Source: Paramecium tetraurelia
Taxonomy: Eukaryota > Ciliophora > Oligohymenophorea > Peniculida > Parameciidae
Reading direction: 5' to 3'
Assembly: GCF_000165425.1 (NCBI RefSeq)
Contig: NW_001799399.1
Coordinates: forward strand, 385,337-449,336
DNA: 64,000 nt
Shown: positions 1 through 9,955 of the stretch, piece after piece
Layout of the letters: each line of letters starts with the position of its first letter
Numbering within the stretch: the first letter of the stretch is position 1
Notes under the pieces: generated by a model
Told to the model about the DNA's origin: nothing
What the model saw: the letters and a program-made list of their open reading frames with translations, nothing else
Database searches by the model: none
Made by a program: the position numbers and the translations under genes

Positions 1-960
1 AGCATCCTTGATTTTAACATTCATATGCTTTTCAAAAAACTTCAATTTCAATTTCAATGTTTAAACACTCTTTAAGAATAAATTTGGACACATCTACAAG
101 AGCTGTCCTACCTAGTTAATTGATAACCCAATTTCTTTGAATAAATTGATCTTCGGACTCAACATATAAGCTGGTGTTAAGAGTAATAATTTATGATTAT
201 TAATTAGCAATTGATGTTAGACTTCTTTATTTGGAATTAGAACATCATAATGATTTAATAATCTATCTAGATCATGATTTTTAAGGGCTAGAAACTCTGA
301 AGTTTTTTGAATCTAATAAATCATACTGATATAATAATTACCAATTCCTAGATTTCCTTAGTTTTATATTCCCTGTTATACATAACTCTAAAATTAGGTG
401 GTATTCTTTCAAGATTGAATGAAAATAGGAATGGAGTGTTGACCAATACTTATCCAAATTGTTTGTCACTCACATGAGCATAGGTATTGAAGACATTCCT
501 GAAATTTTCATAATTAACTTCAAAGTTTCTCATTAATAGAGGGTATGCTGTCAACATGGATAAAATGTCTTCTTTGCTCATTTGTAGTTGCTTTTCAAAA
601 AGGTCTAAGTAATTATTCATTTTATCAATAGGATGACTCAATATTTATGGATCTTTAAAGAGGATGGTTCGCATTTATCTTAATTAATGTGAGGAAGAAT
701 TACTTCGCTTCTGCATTCAATCTAGATTTGAATAGTTCGCTCAATTATTCAATGTCATTAGCAGTATTGCCCTTGACAAGAGAAAGACCTCTGTTCTTGA
801 AAATTCTGAAGATCATTTATTCATTAAATCCCATGGATTCATAGATACTTAGGGCAGGCTTAACTTGAGTTTCATAATTGTAAATGGTAGCAAATTTGGT
901 ATTTTACAGTTTCTCTGCAAATTTTGAATAGGTACTGAATCTGAACAAGATGGCCCTCAT
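1..960 (-). CDS. mTERF-family protein, C-terminus beyond the left edge
   Basis: Reading leftward from ATG at 960 with TAA/TAG as Gln gives a helical protein that runs off the window. Repeated units of about 30 residues have the mTERF look, for example ILSMLTAYPLLMRNF and LLQMCPNLFLKSV. mTERF proteins bind nucleic acid in mitochondria and act in transcription or ribosome assembly; which role applies here cannot be told. The N-terminus (MRAILFRFSTYSKF) is basic and free of acidic residues, fitting a mitochondrial presequence. Two introns are needed: 679-703 (25 nt, ending AAG), which joins the frame to LFKDPQILSHPIDKM, and a 29-nt intron near 308-336 that contains a TGA. The next gene upstream on the same strand ends 28 bp away. 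The family call is good; length and exact role are unknown because the gene is cut. Confidence 0.7.
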
Positions 961-987
961 TTAATAAATTAATATTTATTTATATTT

Positions 988-2758
988 TCATTGGTTATAC
1001 ACAACCACTCGAAATTTTGTTAAAGGAATCTAATTAATTGAAATTCCGCTTATTCCCAGTGTTAATTGTTTTAATTGAGTTATTAGATTAGCTTGATTAA
1101 TAATATTTAAACAAGCAACATCATTAATAGAGCATTCTTTCGTATTGAATATAAGTTACTATAGATTCTTATATTCAATGATTATTAACATCATTTTATC
1201 AATGAACTCATCAGGAATCTGTTAGTGAGATAGATTGATGTATAATTGAGTCACATTTTCTCTTTTGATTCTTTCCAAATAAAACAAGAACATTTATTAG
1301 ACAATAGGTTTGCTGACACTCATTTGAATGATGTATTTTCTTCTTTTCTTCTCTTTAAAAGACTTGTCCAATTCTTCAAGTTATTGTTGTGAAAGCGAAG
1401 TAATCTATTTAAATTAACATATAAACTTAAATTCTTTCGGTTTTCTCTTCATACTTTAAGTATTCCAATTTCATGGGCAGCAGATTTTGGGCAGCACAAC
1501 CGACATCAATAAGAGAACATCTCTCAATGGGATTACGTAACAGCATATTCCTGATTAAACTCCCTAACATTTCCCTAATTTTAAAAATTACATACCCATA
1601 TTGTAATGAAACAAATTTCAATTTATTTTCAATAGCATCTTGTGAAATCAAATCCATCGGCAATGTGAGTGAAGCCATTGACAAAATTACCATCCCAATT
1701 TACCAAACATCGGTCTTGACTGAAAGATTTAAATTGCTTTTGAAACCGAATTGATTTGCTTATGAATTACTTTCAGGTGCTTGTAGAGCTTAATAATCAT
1801 TCCTTTCTTTATCATATTAAATGCGGTATTTCTTTTTGTAGGCAAGAATAGGAGATAATCCACCAACTTTAAATCCTTTTTTTTCATCATAAAACAAATA
1901 ACTTACAGAGAACTATTTCTAGAATATCTATAAGAATTATAAATATTAAGCCACTGTCACCAAAGTTATAATGGCTTCCACAATTACTTCTAACTGAAAC
2001 AAATTATGAGTTTAAGCTCTCAATTAAATTAGCTCATTCATGGGTTATTCCACCCATTCCTCAACTGCGTATATCGTATCATACTGCAAGTCTTCGATTT
2101 TGATAAATCTATTGTAGATCGTCTTCTTGATCTTCTTATTGAAGAAGGGCTTATTCTTATGGATGTGGCCTATTTCCAAACACTTGACAATGTAGGTGAA
2201 ATCTGAAATGAGCAACTGCGATCGCTTGAAATGCTCGTATTCAACTTTAGCAACGTCACATTGAGGAATCAGATATTGATGCACCGTTAAGGCCACTTAG
2301 CTAACGCTTACTCTAAACACCTTATTGAATTAGCTCTTTTTAATTTAAGCAGATTTTATATAATTGCTATAGAGAATTTCCTTGGTTAATTTGCCAAAAG
2401 TCAAACACTTCAGTCTTTCAGGGTCAAAAGTGTTGCATACAAAATTATTTATAGCATCAGGCTTGTAGATTATGATTCTTTAAGTATAAATATCTTTTTC
2501 GTACTTATTAATATGAGACAAGTAGGTCTAAATAGATTTAAGATACTCTTGCAATTCTTCCTTACTTTCGCTGCTCTGAAACCATGAATTGAAAATGGAT
2601 TTCTCTGGAAATAAAGGCAACTTATAATATTTCACTATAAACTCTTACATGAAGTTGATAATTATCAGCCTGAAGGTTTCGAGACAGTTAATTGAGATCT
2701 GAAAAGCGCACCCTCACGTCACGATAGCAAGTATAATAGTTATTCGTAATTCTAACAT
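988..2758 (-). CDS. Divergent protein-kinase-like protein, probable pseudokinase
   Basis: About 570 residues from ATG at 2758. The second half resembles the C-lobe of a protein kinase: an APE-like ALQAPES, then SVKTDVWQIGMVILSM (kinase subdomain IX, DVWSxG type), then IRNMLLRNPIERCSL (subdomain XI). I cannot find a convincing HRD or DFG motif before these, so catalysis is doubtful. After the kinase region the chain looks like leucine-rich repeats (TQLYINLSHQQIPDEFI). Two introns are inferred, a 24-nt one near the start and a 22-nt one near 1405-1427. The start is tentative because the first exon is only about 12 codons. It could be a scaffold or pseudokinase; substrate and partner are unknown. 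Confidence 0.55.
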
Positions 2759-3155
2759 TGTAATACTATTTATTTTCATAGGACTATATGTCAATGATTT
2801 AAATCTAATATTACATTATTTTTTATATTGATCAATTATAAAATATATATATGCTTCTATCGATAGTTCATTATCTCTTATGTATATTTATCACAATAAT
2901 CCCATTTGTTAAAATAATACTGTCATTCATCCAAAGCATTTAAATAATAACAATATCTATATTACTAATTAGCCAAGAAAATAAAGTATTTCATTTATTC
3001 TTTATAAACTATGTGTGACGATTGGAACTATCAGAGAAATGAAGATCTATAATGAGAATTGAGAATTTATTTTAAGAGTTTAATAACATTACATTTATAA
3101 GTTTTGATTATTTTTTTAATTGAGAAATCAAAATTGATAAAAAGACATCCAAATA
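2759..3155. other. AT-rich intergenic region between divergent genes
   Basis: I see no coding signal here. The region separates two genes transcribed away from each other, so it should hold both promoters, but no motif stands out. Confidence 0.6.
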
Positions 3156-4571
3156 ATGAATGAATATCAATCTTATACGTCTGATAACCGTAAATCGAAA
3201 TAAACCATAAATACTATGGAAGAGCTTAGCAAAAATCAATCATTCAGAATTCTCAAATTGTAAACATCTGGATTAGGCAAATTAAATAATAGTAGTAAAA
3301 GAAACCCTTAAAACTTTGATGTTTCTTAAGTGTCTACGTCTATGCCATTAAGGTAATCTGCTCTTTTATTATTCCCACAAGTTAGAAGAATATGTTATCA
3401 TTTTTGGCTCATGAGGAGTAGTCCAAGCGTCCAAATTCCTATGAATAATTGTTTTATGATTTGTAATAATCAAAGCAATAAGTTAACAATCTTAAAGATG
3501 AGAACACCCGACTGAGAACCAAAGTGCAACACAATGAAGTACGTTCTATTGTCTATAATTTAGAGAGAATTCTAAAAGTATGAGAACTTGATAGAGGATT
3601 TAACTACTCAAAAGAAATCGAACAATCAAGATCTTCAGATTATTTCACTAAGGAAGCAAGTCAAGGATAAGAGCTCAGAATTGGAGGATAAAATGAAGGA
3701 AATGGAAATTTTAAAGAGGAATAGTAAAGTTTGCAAATTATAGGAATTGGAGGTACTGATGTTAATTGAATTGTAGGTTGAAAAAAAAGTGTATTTCGAA
3801 TAAACCCTTATGATGAAGCATATGTTGTAAATGGCCTAAGATCAAATTTAATACCAAAAAAGCAAATTAGAATAAGTGTAACAATTAGAATCTCAATTAG
3901 ATGTTTGTCACGAATAACTATTTAAATTATAATAATAAAACAATGAGTCACTAGATATCATTTCGAAAAGGGATTAAACTATCAAAGAAATGAAAATTCA
4001 ATTAAAAAATCACTCTATTAAATAATAACAACTAGTTTAAAAATAGTAAACAATCTAATAAAAGTATGATAATTTGTAATTGCTCTATCAATCCATCAAA
4101 GGGAACAACAATAATAATACTCAGCCAAAGGACACTGTTATCAAATTTCCAAAAGATCTGGTTATATTGAAATTGCATCAGAAGAGAGTCACCATGAGTC
4201 AATTTAATGATGCAATTGAGACATTAAAAAAGGCAAAAAACAAACAAGAGTTTATTTCGCTGTTGCAATAGTAAGAATACTTATTATGATAAAATAGAGA
4301 ACCATTTTAATTAAGCGAAAGTGAATCACAATAAGTTGTGGATAAGCTAACTGGGACATAGACATTATCTTAACAATTTATTACTCAATTAAGTTATCAC
4401 TCCTTAGAGGGTCTGGATGAGTAAAAGGCACAATAATTAATCAATAAGGTATTCCAATAAGTAGCGTATAGTCTCTTTAATCTAAAAAAGACCGTGTACG
4501 ATAGTATTGGATTTAATACAAATACAAAAAGGTTGGAAGGGACGATATTATAAAATTTATATAGGCCATGA
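3156..4571 (+). CDS. Coiled-coil protein of unknown function
   Basis: From ATG at 3156 to TGA at 4569-4571. Four introns are needed (near 3353-3381, 3539-3563, 3754-3777 and 4269-4295), each removing an in-phase TGA or a frame shift. The N-terminal ~60 residues are Ser/Asn-rich; the rest is a long glutamine- and lysine-rich coiled coil with heptad-like spacing, for example DLQIISLRKQVKDKSSELED. The last ~45 residues (FNLKKTVYDSIGFNTNTKR) are less repetitive. There is no catalytic motif. Such proteins in ciliates are often cytoskeletal or basal-body parts, but that is inference. Confidence 0.6.
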
Positions 4572-4651
4572 ATTTTAATTGGGATTAATAGATAACATCC
4601 TATTTTCTATTAGAAGTATTCAGTATGTTTATTTAGATATTTTAAAATACT

Positions 4652-5113
4652 ATGTCAAATAACAATGTTACTGATAATAGTGAATAGAATTCTCAAAGTA
4701 TGAGAGTATCTATAGACTTTGTAACAAATCCTTTTTCAAGGTAATCACATCATAAAAGCTCAAATGAAGTCTAATAATAGGATAGCTTTATTAGAGATCT
4801 GAATGAGTAATAGAGTAATTAATAGGTCATTGAGAATTTTAATCCAAATGATGAAGTCTTAATTAATTAATTTTTCCCTGCTGATGAAGAAGACAAATAG
4901 TTTGAGATAATCAGTAGTTGTCCTCAAGAGAAATTGACTTCAAAGTACTAACAATAGAATGAGATTCAAGAGGTGAATGAAGAGGATATGCTAAGTTCTA
5001 AGCCATAGGATGAGGATAACATTAATGATATGGCATATTTAGAAAGCAATCAATAAGAAGAAATAGTTTAGGAAGTAAAAAGCCTTGAAATTTTGAGTGA
5101 TTATCAATAATGA
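4652..5113 (+). CDS. Acidic, glutamine-rich hypothetical protein
   Basis: A continuous frame of about 153 codons from ATG at 4652 to TGA at 5111-5113, with no intron needed. It starts 80 bp after the previous gene on the same strand, a normal gap for this window. The protein is Ser/Asn/Gln-rich and acidic (VNEEDMLSSKPQDEDN), with no recognisable domain. It could instead be a 3' part of the preceding coiled-coil gene if an intron removes the TGA at 4569, but the GT...AG pairs I tried would not join the frames. Function unknown. Confidence 0.45.
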
Positions 5114-5452
5114 CTAACATTTATTATTTACACTATCCAGACAAAATTTAATAGCTTGTTTAATTATCAACTAAATTAAGTAGCAAAAATTCTTACTCTA
5201 AGACCTATAAGTATCCTTTTTTGGATGAATACATATCGCATATTTCATTTTTATATATGATTAGTCCAAATACGGTAGGTACTTCAATCTAATCAACTTC
5301 TTTCATATTATTTATTTTCTTATGTTATATTAATAGTTTAAGTAGATCTCAATTAAATATCAATTTCTAGTTATTGTCCATCCTTTTCTTCACCCTTCTT
5401 GGAATTAAGCAATACTCATTGATGAAAATCAAAATTTCATTATTTAAATTTA
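5114..5452. other. Ambiguous region with open frames on both strands
   Basis: A plus frame starting with ATG beside the preceding stop and a minus frame starting near 5300 (MKEVDQIEVPTVFGLIIYK) both stay open. Neither has a recognisable domain or a clean end, and in this AT-rich code open frames of 60-100 codons occur by chance. I call no gene. Confidence 0.4.
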
Positions 5453-5801
5453 ATGATTATACGTAAACCAACAACTATCACTTTGAAACCAGAGGATGAT
5501 TATTAAGAATATGAGGATTTCAAGAAAAGATAAGATGAATAAAAGAAAAGCTAAATGCAATAAAAGAAAGAGATGTTTACTTGGTCACAGTAATAGCAAG
5601 CATAGGCAATATATTAAGTTTGAAATTCAAATTTTAAAATAGGCTCCCAAAAACACAAGAAGATCAATTCAAGTTGCTTAAGAACCGACAATTGAGTTTG
5701 AGCCTGATTCCTACTTCGATATCAACAATCAGATTCCTGTAAACTAATTATTCAGAATGATAAATCCATCTCCTGATGCCATGTAATAAGAGCCATAATG
5801 A
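5453..5801 (+). CDS. Small hypothetical protein
   Basis: About 107 residues from ATG at 5453 to TGA at 5799-5801, with one 25-nt intron near 5612-5636 (GTTTGA...AATAG) that hides a TGA. The N-terminal half is charged and helical (DDYQEYEDFKKRQDEQKK). The C-terminal half has Pro/Asn and a FEPDSYFDINNQIP stretch. No known domain recognised. Confidence 0.5.
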
Positions 5802-6671
5802 TAGCATATATATCTTATTTGATTCATTAAATTACTATTGATAATTCTCGATTTCTTTATTATGTAAAATATTGAACAATTCATAATATTAATTCATTTA
5901 TAAAATTATTCATTTCTAATGTTACTCTTTCGTTAAAATTTAAGTTAAATGTTTATAAAAATTGAATATTTACAGTTATCAATTTATGAATTCCCTAATA
6001 GGAAGCTGTCAAGATCTAGAGTAAAGTGATTAAAATAGATTTACAATGTGAATTAATAAGTACTATTATTTGATATATTCATTTTTTTGATCTTAATTAA
6101 TTTTAATTAGAAACTTAGGATTTGTTCAAAAAAAATAATTTATTTTCTAGAACAATAAACTTTGTGTATCTATTTTTATATACTTTCTTTATAATAAAGG
6201 AAGAGATTAACAGCATTTTAAGATCATAAAGGGTTGGATATTTTGTAAAATAATGTATTCTAAGCTAATTGTTATTCTTTTAGCTAGGTTGTTAAAATAG
6301 TCCTAAATAAAAAGGAATAGAGATATGCCAATCCAATCCCATGGTTGTGATTTCTGTATCCATTTATTTTTATCAATGTTAGTAAAGTCATCAAAGTAGT
6401 CCAATTTAGCAATTATCCATCTTCAATTATTGATGTTGATGTTGATTTTATTGTAATTTTGATTTGACAAGATTAATCAACTATTGGTAAAAGAATCCTT
6501 CAACAATTTGTCTACATTATCATTTTATAAACACAATATTTATATTTTCAAATCTTAGCATTTAACTTACATATCTCAGTTAAAATAAAGAAGAGCATTA
6601 ATTAATCCCCCAATAATTCTATCGATATAAGATGGTGAATCACACCAAAAAAAATCACAATATTTAAAATA
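5802..6671. other. 870-bp gap, possibly holding a degraded minus-strand gene
   Basis: On the minus strand, roughly 6410 to 6125, a protein-like stretch appears (DFTNIDKNKWIQKSQPWDW, then a hydrophobic helix). Its upstream part lies in another frame and no intron of acceptable size joins them. It may be a relic or an unresolved exon set. A plus ORF from 6253 (about 69 codons) is no stronger. I see nothing else. Confidence 0.3.
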
Positions 6672-7055
6672 ATGAATTAGAACACTTTCGACCTCATCGA
6701 TAGGAAATACTAATGTATTAATACTGACTAGAGAATATCACTCCTGGTCGATATTTTAGTGGAAGGACTATCGATTAAAGAGGCTGCGACAAAGAATAAT
6801 ATTAAATTCTCTACGGCAAAAGTAATTCTGAAGCTATTTAAACAAGAGGGACGTATCGGAAAACTAAAAGAAATTTAATTAACTTAAGTGGAGATTTGTT
6901 AATAAAGAAGGCATAAAAGCTTACTATTGGATGATAATGCACAGTTGTGCCAGAACCTTTTGAAATAAATAGAAGATTGTAAGACTAGAAACAATTAGTT
7001 GCAGTAGACGCTGACAATTTATAAATAAGTTAATAATTAATTTAAATAAGAATGA
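6672..7055 (+). CDS. Helix-turn-helix protein with a short coiled-coil tail
   Basis: A single exon of 127 codons from ATG at 6672 to TGA at 7053-7055. Residues ~22-65 read as a homeodomain-like helix-turn-helix of the kind used for DNA binding: LLVDILVEGLSIKEAATKNN followed by a recognition-type helix with TAKVILKLFKQEGRIGK. The last ~45 residues form a coiled coil (CKTRNNQLQQTLTIYKQ), suggesting a dimer. It may be a small transcription factor or a domesticated transposase-type DNA-binding domain; there is no catalytic domain. It converges with the next gene at a 25-bp gap. Confidence 0.6.
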
Positions 7056-7080
7056 AACTATTATAAATTTTATTATTTAA

Positions 7081-7808
7081 TCAGCATTTTAATTAGGTAG
7101 AAGGAAACACTTTTATTTCCTCCTCCAATCCACTTGATCCTTATTTGTCTAATTCAACGAATTCAGCTAACAACTATTCTAATTAGTCATCACTCTATTC
7201 ATACATTTTAGGGTGATAAAATATTAAACCTTTGTCTATGTTTTACTCGAATTATTAATAATTATTACTTATTTCAAAAAGTATCTAATTTCCTTCAAGA
7301 AAGCCTCTGTAACGAAGTGATCTTGCAACATACTATTCATCTCAGAAGCATCAGTAGGTAGTTACATTGCCATTCTTCTAAGAGTATAAAACGGAATGAA
7401 TTCTTCTATTTTTTGTATGTCACCATTTGGCATTTTCTTTTTAAAAAGCGATTTTCGCAAAAGTTATAATCTTTCCATAATCGAATCAAATTTAAATTAT
7501 TCTAAACAATATCCATATATCTGATGATAAATGGGTTACTATTTTTATTATGCTTCCAACAATTGAGTTTGCCAACTCTTTTATTTTACGTGAGGTTCAA
7601 ATTTGAACTCGTCCAAATTAATTACTACTTCATCTTATTATGGTATCTGAAAACACTCTGGAGTTTATTTCTTTATTTAAATGATTGGATCAGCTTGCTT
7701 TTTATTCTTCTTCGCCTCTTGGAACTCTTTGATAGTCTTTAACGAAGTCTCATTCAAGTACACACCTAATTATTATTAAATTTAATTTCTTGCTTATTAA
7801 ATATTCAT
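7081..7808 (-). CDS. Unknown protein with an HRDC-like segment
   Basis: About 235 residues from ATG at 7808. The central part is charged (VVINLDEFKFEPHVKQKSW). Near residues 150-180, FIPFYTLRRMAMQLPTDASE resembles the HRDC fold found in RecQ helicases and RNase D, where it binds nucleic acid; this is a weak match made by eye. A 23-nt intron at 7246-7268 ending GAG, an unusual acceptor here, gives the most protein-like C-terminus, ending at TGA 7081-7083. Without it the frame has no stop for hundreds of bases. Its start lies 8 bp from the preceding gene's inferred stop, which is tight. Confidence 0.5.
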
Positions 7809-7816
7809 ATTTATGT

Positions 7817-8454
7817 TCAAAAAATAATTTACAAATAATTCTAATAGGTAAGAAAGTTGATCGGTAACTTTAATAACAAAACACTCAATTATAAATATAC
7901 AAATTTAAGTTAAGATTAATATGTAGTTTAAGTATTATTATTTTATAGATTCAAGCATTCTGATTGATATTATTTCATTATAACAATATTCTATTCTTCT
8001 TTATCTACTACTCTAATCCTATAAGATTCTATTTATTAAATACTTATATAAGTGCTTATCCATATTTAAATCTAGTATTAATTTTAAAAATAAATTAGTT
8101 TTAGAGCTTAATTGAAATCTCCCATAAATCCTTTCAATTTTAATTCAATAGAACCATTTTCATTCATAACCAAAATAAGACAATATGAATTATGTTCATC
8201 ACAATAATTATTAATACTCTTGCATATTAAAACAAAAAATCTACAGATCAAGGCAACCAAATATTTTCTAAATCTACTATCTACTTTAACATCAAAAGTA
8301 TTTTGCTTGAATTAAACAAGAAAACTAAGGGAAATTGAGTCATTAAAGTGTCAATGTTTTATAGACTGCTATGCAATTATCTTATGCTGTATTCAAGATC
8401 AGATGATCTCTTAAATGGTTCAATTTATGCTAATACATCACAATTCCAAATCAT
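7817..8454 (-). CDS. Uncharacterised protein
   Basis: From ATG at 8454 with a 20-nt intron joining TLMTQFPL to QNTFDVKVDSRFRKYL. A hydrophobic helix follows (YLVALICRFFVLIC), then LILVMNENGSIELKLKG, a beta-like stretch. The last ~95 residues before TGA at 7817-7819 are low in complexity and the true stop may lie earlier. An upstream ATG at 8549 would need another intron and would leave only 11 bp to the divergent gene, so I prefer 8454. No family recognised. Confidence 0.4.
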
Positions 8455-8560
8455 CAGCTTTCTCTCTCTGGCATAATACTGCTTTATCTATAAAAATGCA
8501 TTTAATGTGCATCTAAATACTCAATTCCAATAAAAGTGTAAAAACTCATAATTAAATTAA

Positions 8561-9666
8561 ATGTTTTTGGGGCGAAGAATATTGAGTGCATTTTGCTCCT
8601 AAGCCTAATATAATATACCAATTTTCACATCGAGCAAGAGTCCGCATGCTAATAAACATCTTGATGATGTCCTTTTAGATCAGATGGTCAAAGGATTTAA
8701 GAAAGCATATACAGACAAATTTTTATTGGACTTTAAAAAAGTTATCATTAATAAATATTTAAGGTGGTCCTACCTGCAAAGAGAGTTAGATCGTTGGATG
8801 ATCATATAATTGGTCTATGGAAATAACATGAAGTGGCGGTTGTGATTGAAGGAAGAGATGAATTTGAGGATATTGATATAGTTTTAGATTACTATTAAGT
8901 GGCAGCAGTGAAAAGAAGGATTTGTGCAAATGTAGCTCCAATTTACATCAGAATTCCTGGACATGATGGAGACATCCGTTGCACTCTGGGTGAAATCATT
9001 AAAGATCCTAGTAACATTGATAAGTTTAATTGATAGAAAGTGGTTGGCCTTTCAAAGTAACTCTGAGAAGATACATAGTAGGCAGACCAAATCTATTGTA
9101 CGTACCAATTGCTATATTGCCTAATAACTCTAATGCAGCATTAGTAAGGGGAACAGATTATGATGTACATATTGAAGGAGTTTGGATAAATTCATATAAT
9201 GCCACTTATCCCACTAAATTCTTTGTTGATGCTAAGAATCTTAAGACATACAGACCGTATAAATTGGGAGATTTATAAAATACATTCCCATAAGGAATAT
9301 TATTGCATGAAAGATACAAGAAACTAATCCATTGGAATGTTGCAACTCTGGCCAGAGATGAAGATGATGTAAGAATATCATTGTTATCCTTAATAGAAAT
9401 TCTTTGAAGAAGCTGAATTCTAAAGATCAAAAAAAGATGATGATTTATTGATCTATAGAAAACCAGATGATGAAGGTGAGGAAACATTGGAAGGAGTAAT
9501 GTTGTATTAAAAGAAAAAAGTAACCGTGGAGAAGACTTAAAAAAAGAGAAAGGAAAAGTCTCTTAAAAAAAAAGTCAAATAAGCAAATCAAGAATTATAA
9601 AAAGAAGTAGCTGCAGCCAAAGAAGCTAAGGATGCTGCTGCTAAAGAAGCTGCGGCTAAAAAATGA
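8561..9666 (+). CDS. Probable mitochondrial ribosomal protein bL25
   Basis: About 340 residues from ATG at 8561. The N-terminus MFLGRRILSAFCSQ is basic and hydrophobic, as in a mitochondrial presequence. The core DYDVHIEGVWINSYNATYP followed by TKFFVDAKNLKTYRPYKLGD fits the L25/TL5/CTC beta domain (…IEGVW…PxFxxVDxxxLKxxxxxKLxDL). Bacterial L25 binds 5S rRNA; the mitochondrial protein is a large-subunit component. Three introns are inferred: 23 nt near 8741-8763, 26 nt (9011-9036) and 28 nt (9369-9396), each fixing frame or removing TGA. The tail is unusual: a Lys-rich block and then an Ala/Lys/Glu run (AAAKEAKDAAAKEAAAKK) longer than the usual L25 C-terminus. Confidence 0.65.
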
Positions 9667-9955
9667 TCAGTTTATAGTATATATTCAGTATAATTATTAT
9701 GGTTCATAGACTTATCAAATCCATTCAAAATTCTATGTTCAAATTCAAATTTATGTTATCAATACAATTAATATATCATATCAAACTAAAGGACTACTGA
9801 TATGGTCTGATAGATCATGAAAGTAAGGAGTATGACAACTTTAATTTGAGATATACATAACTATTTCTATTTACTTAGAGCAATGCTCAATATTATGAAT
9901 TATATCTTATATAAAATCTTGATTTATAAAAAAAATGGATTAAATATAAATAAAA

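Noticed and set aside
1473-1754. Plus-strand open frame of 93 codons
   Set aside because: It lies antisense to the kinase-like gene, whose minus-strand frame carries kinase motifs and continues for ~570 residues.
8455-8549. Alternative upstream start for the gene at 7817-8454
   Set aside because: It needs an extra intron and would leave 11 bp to the divergent gene; ATG at 8454 is simpler.
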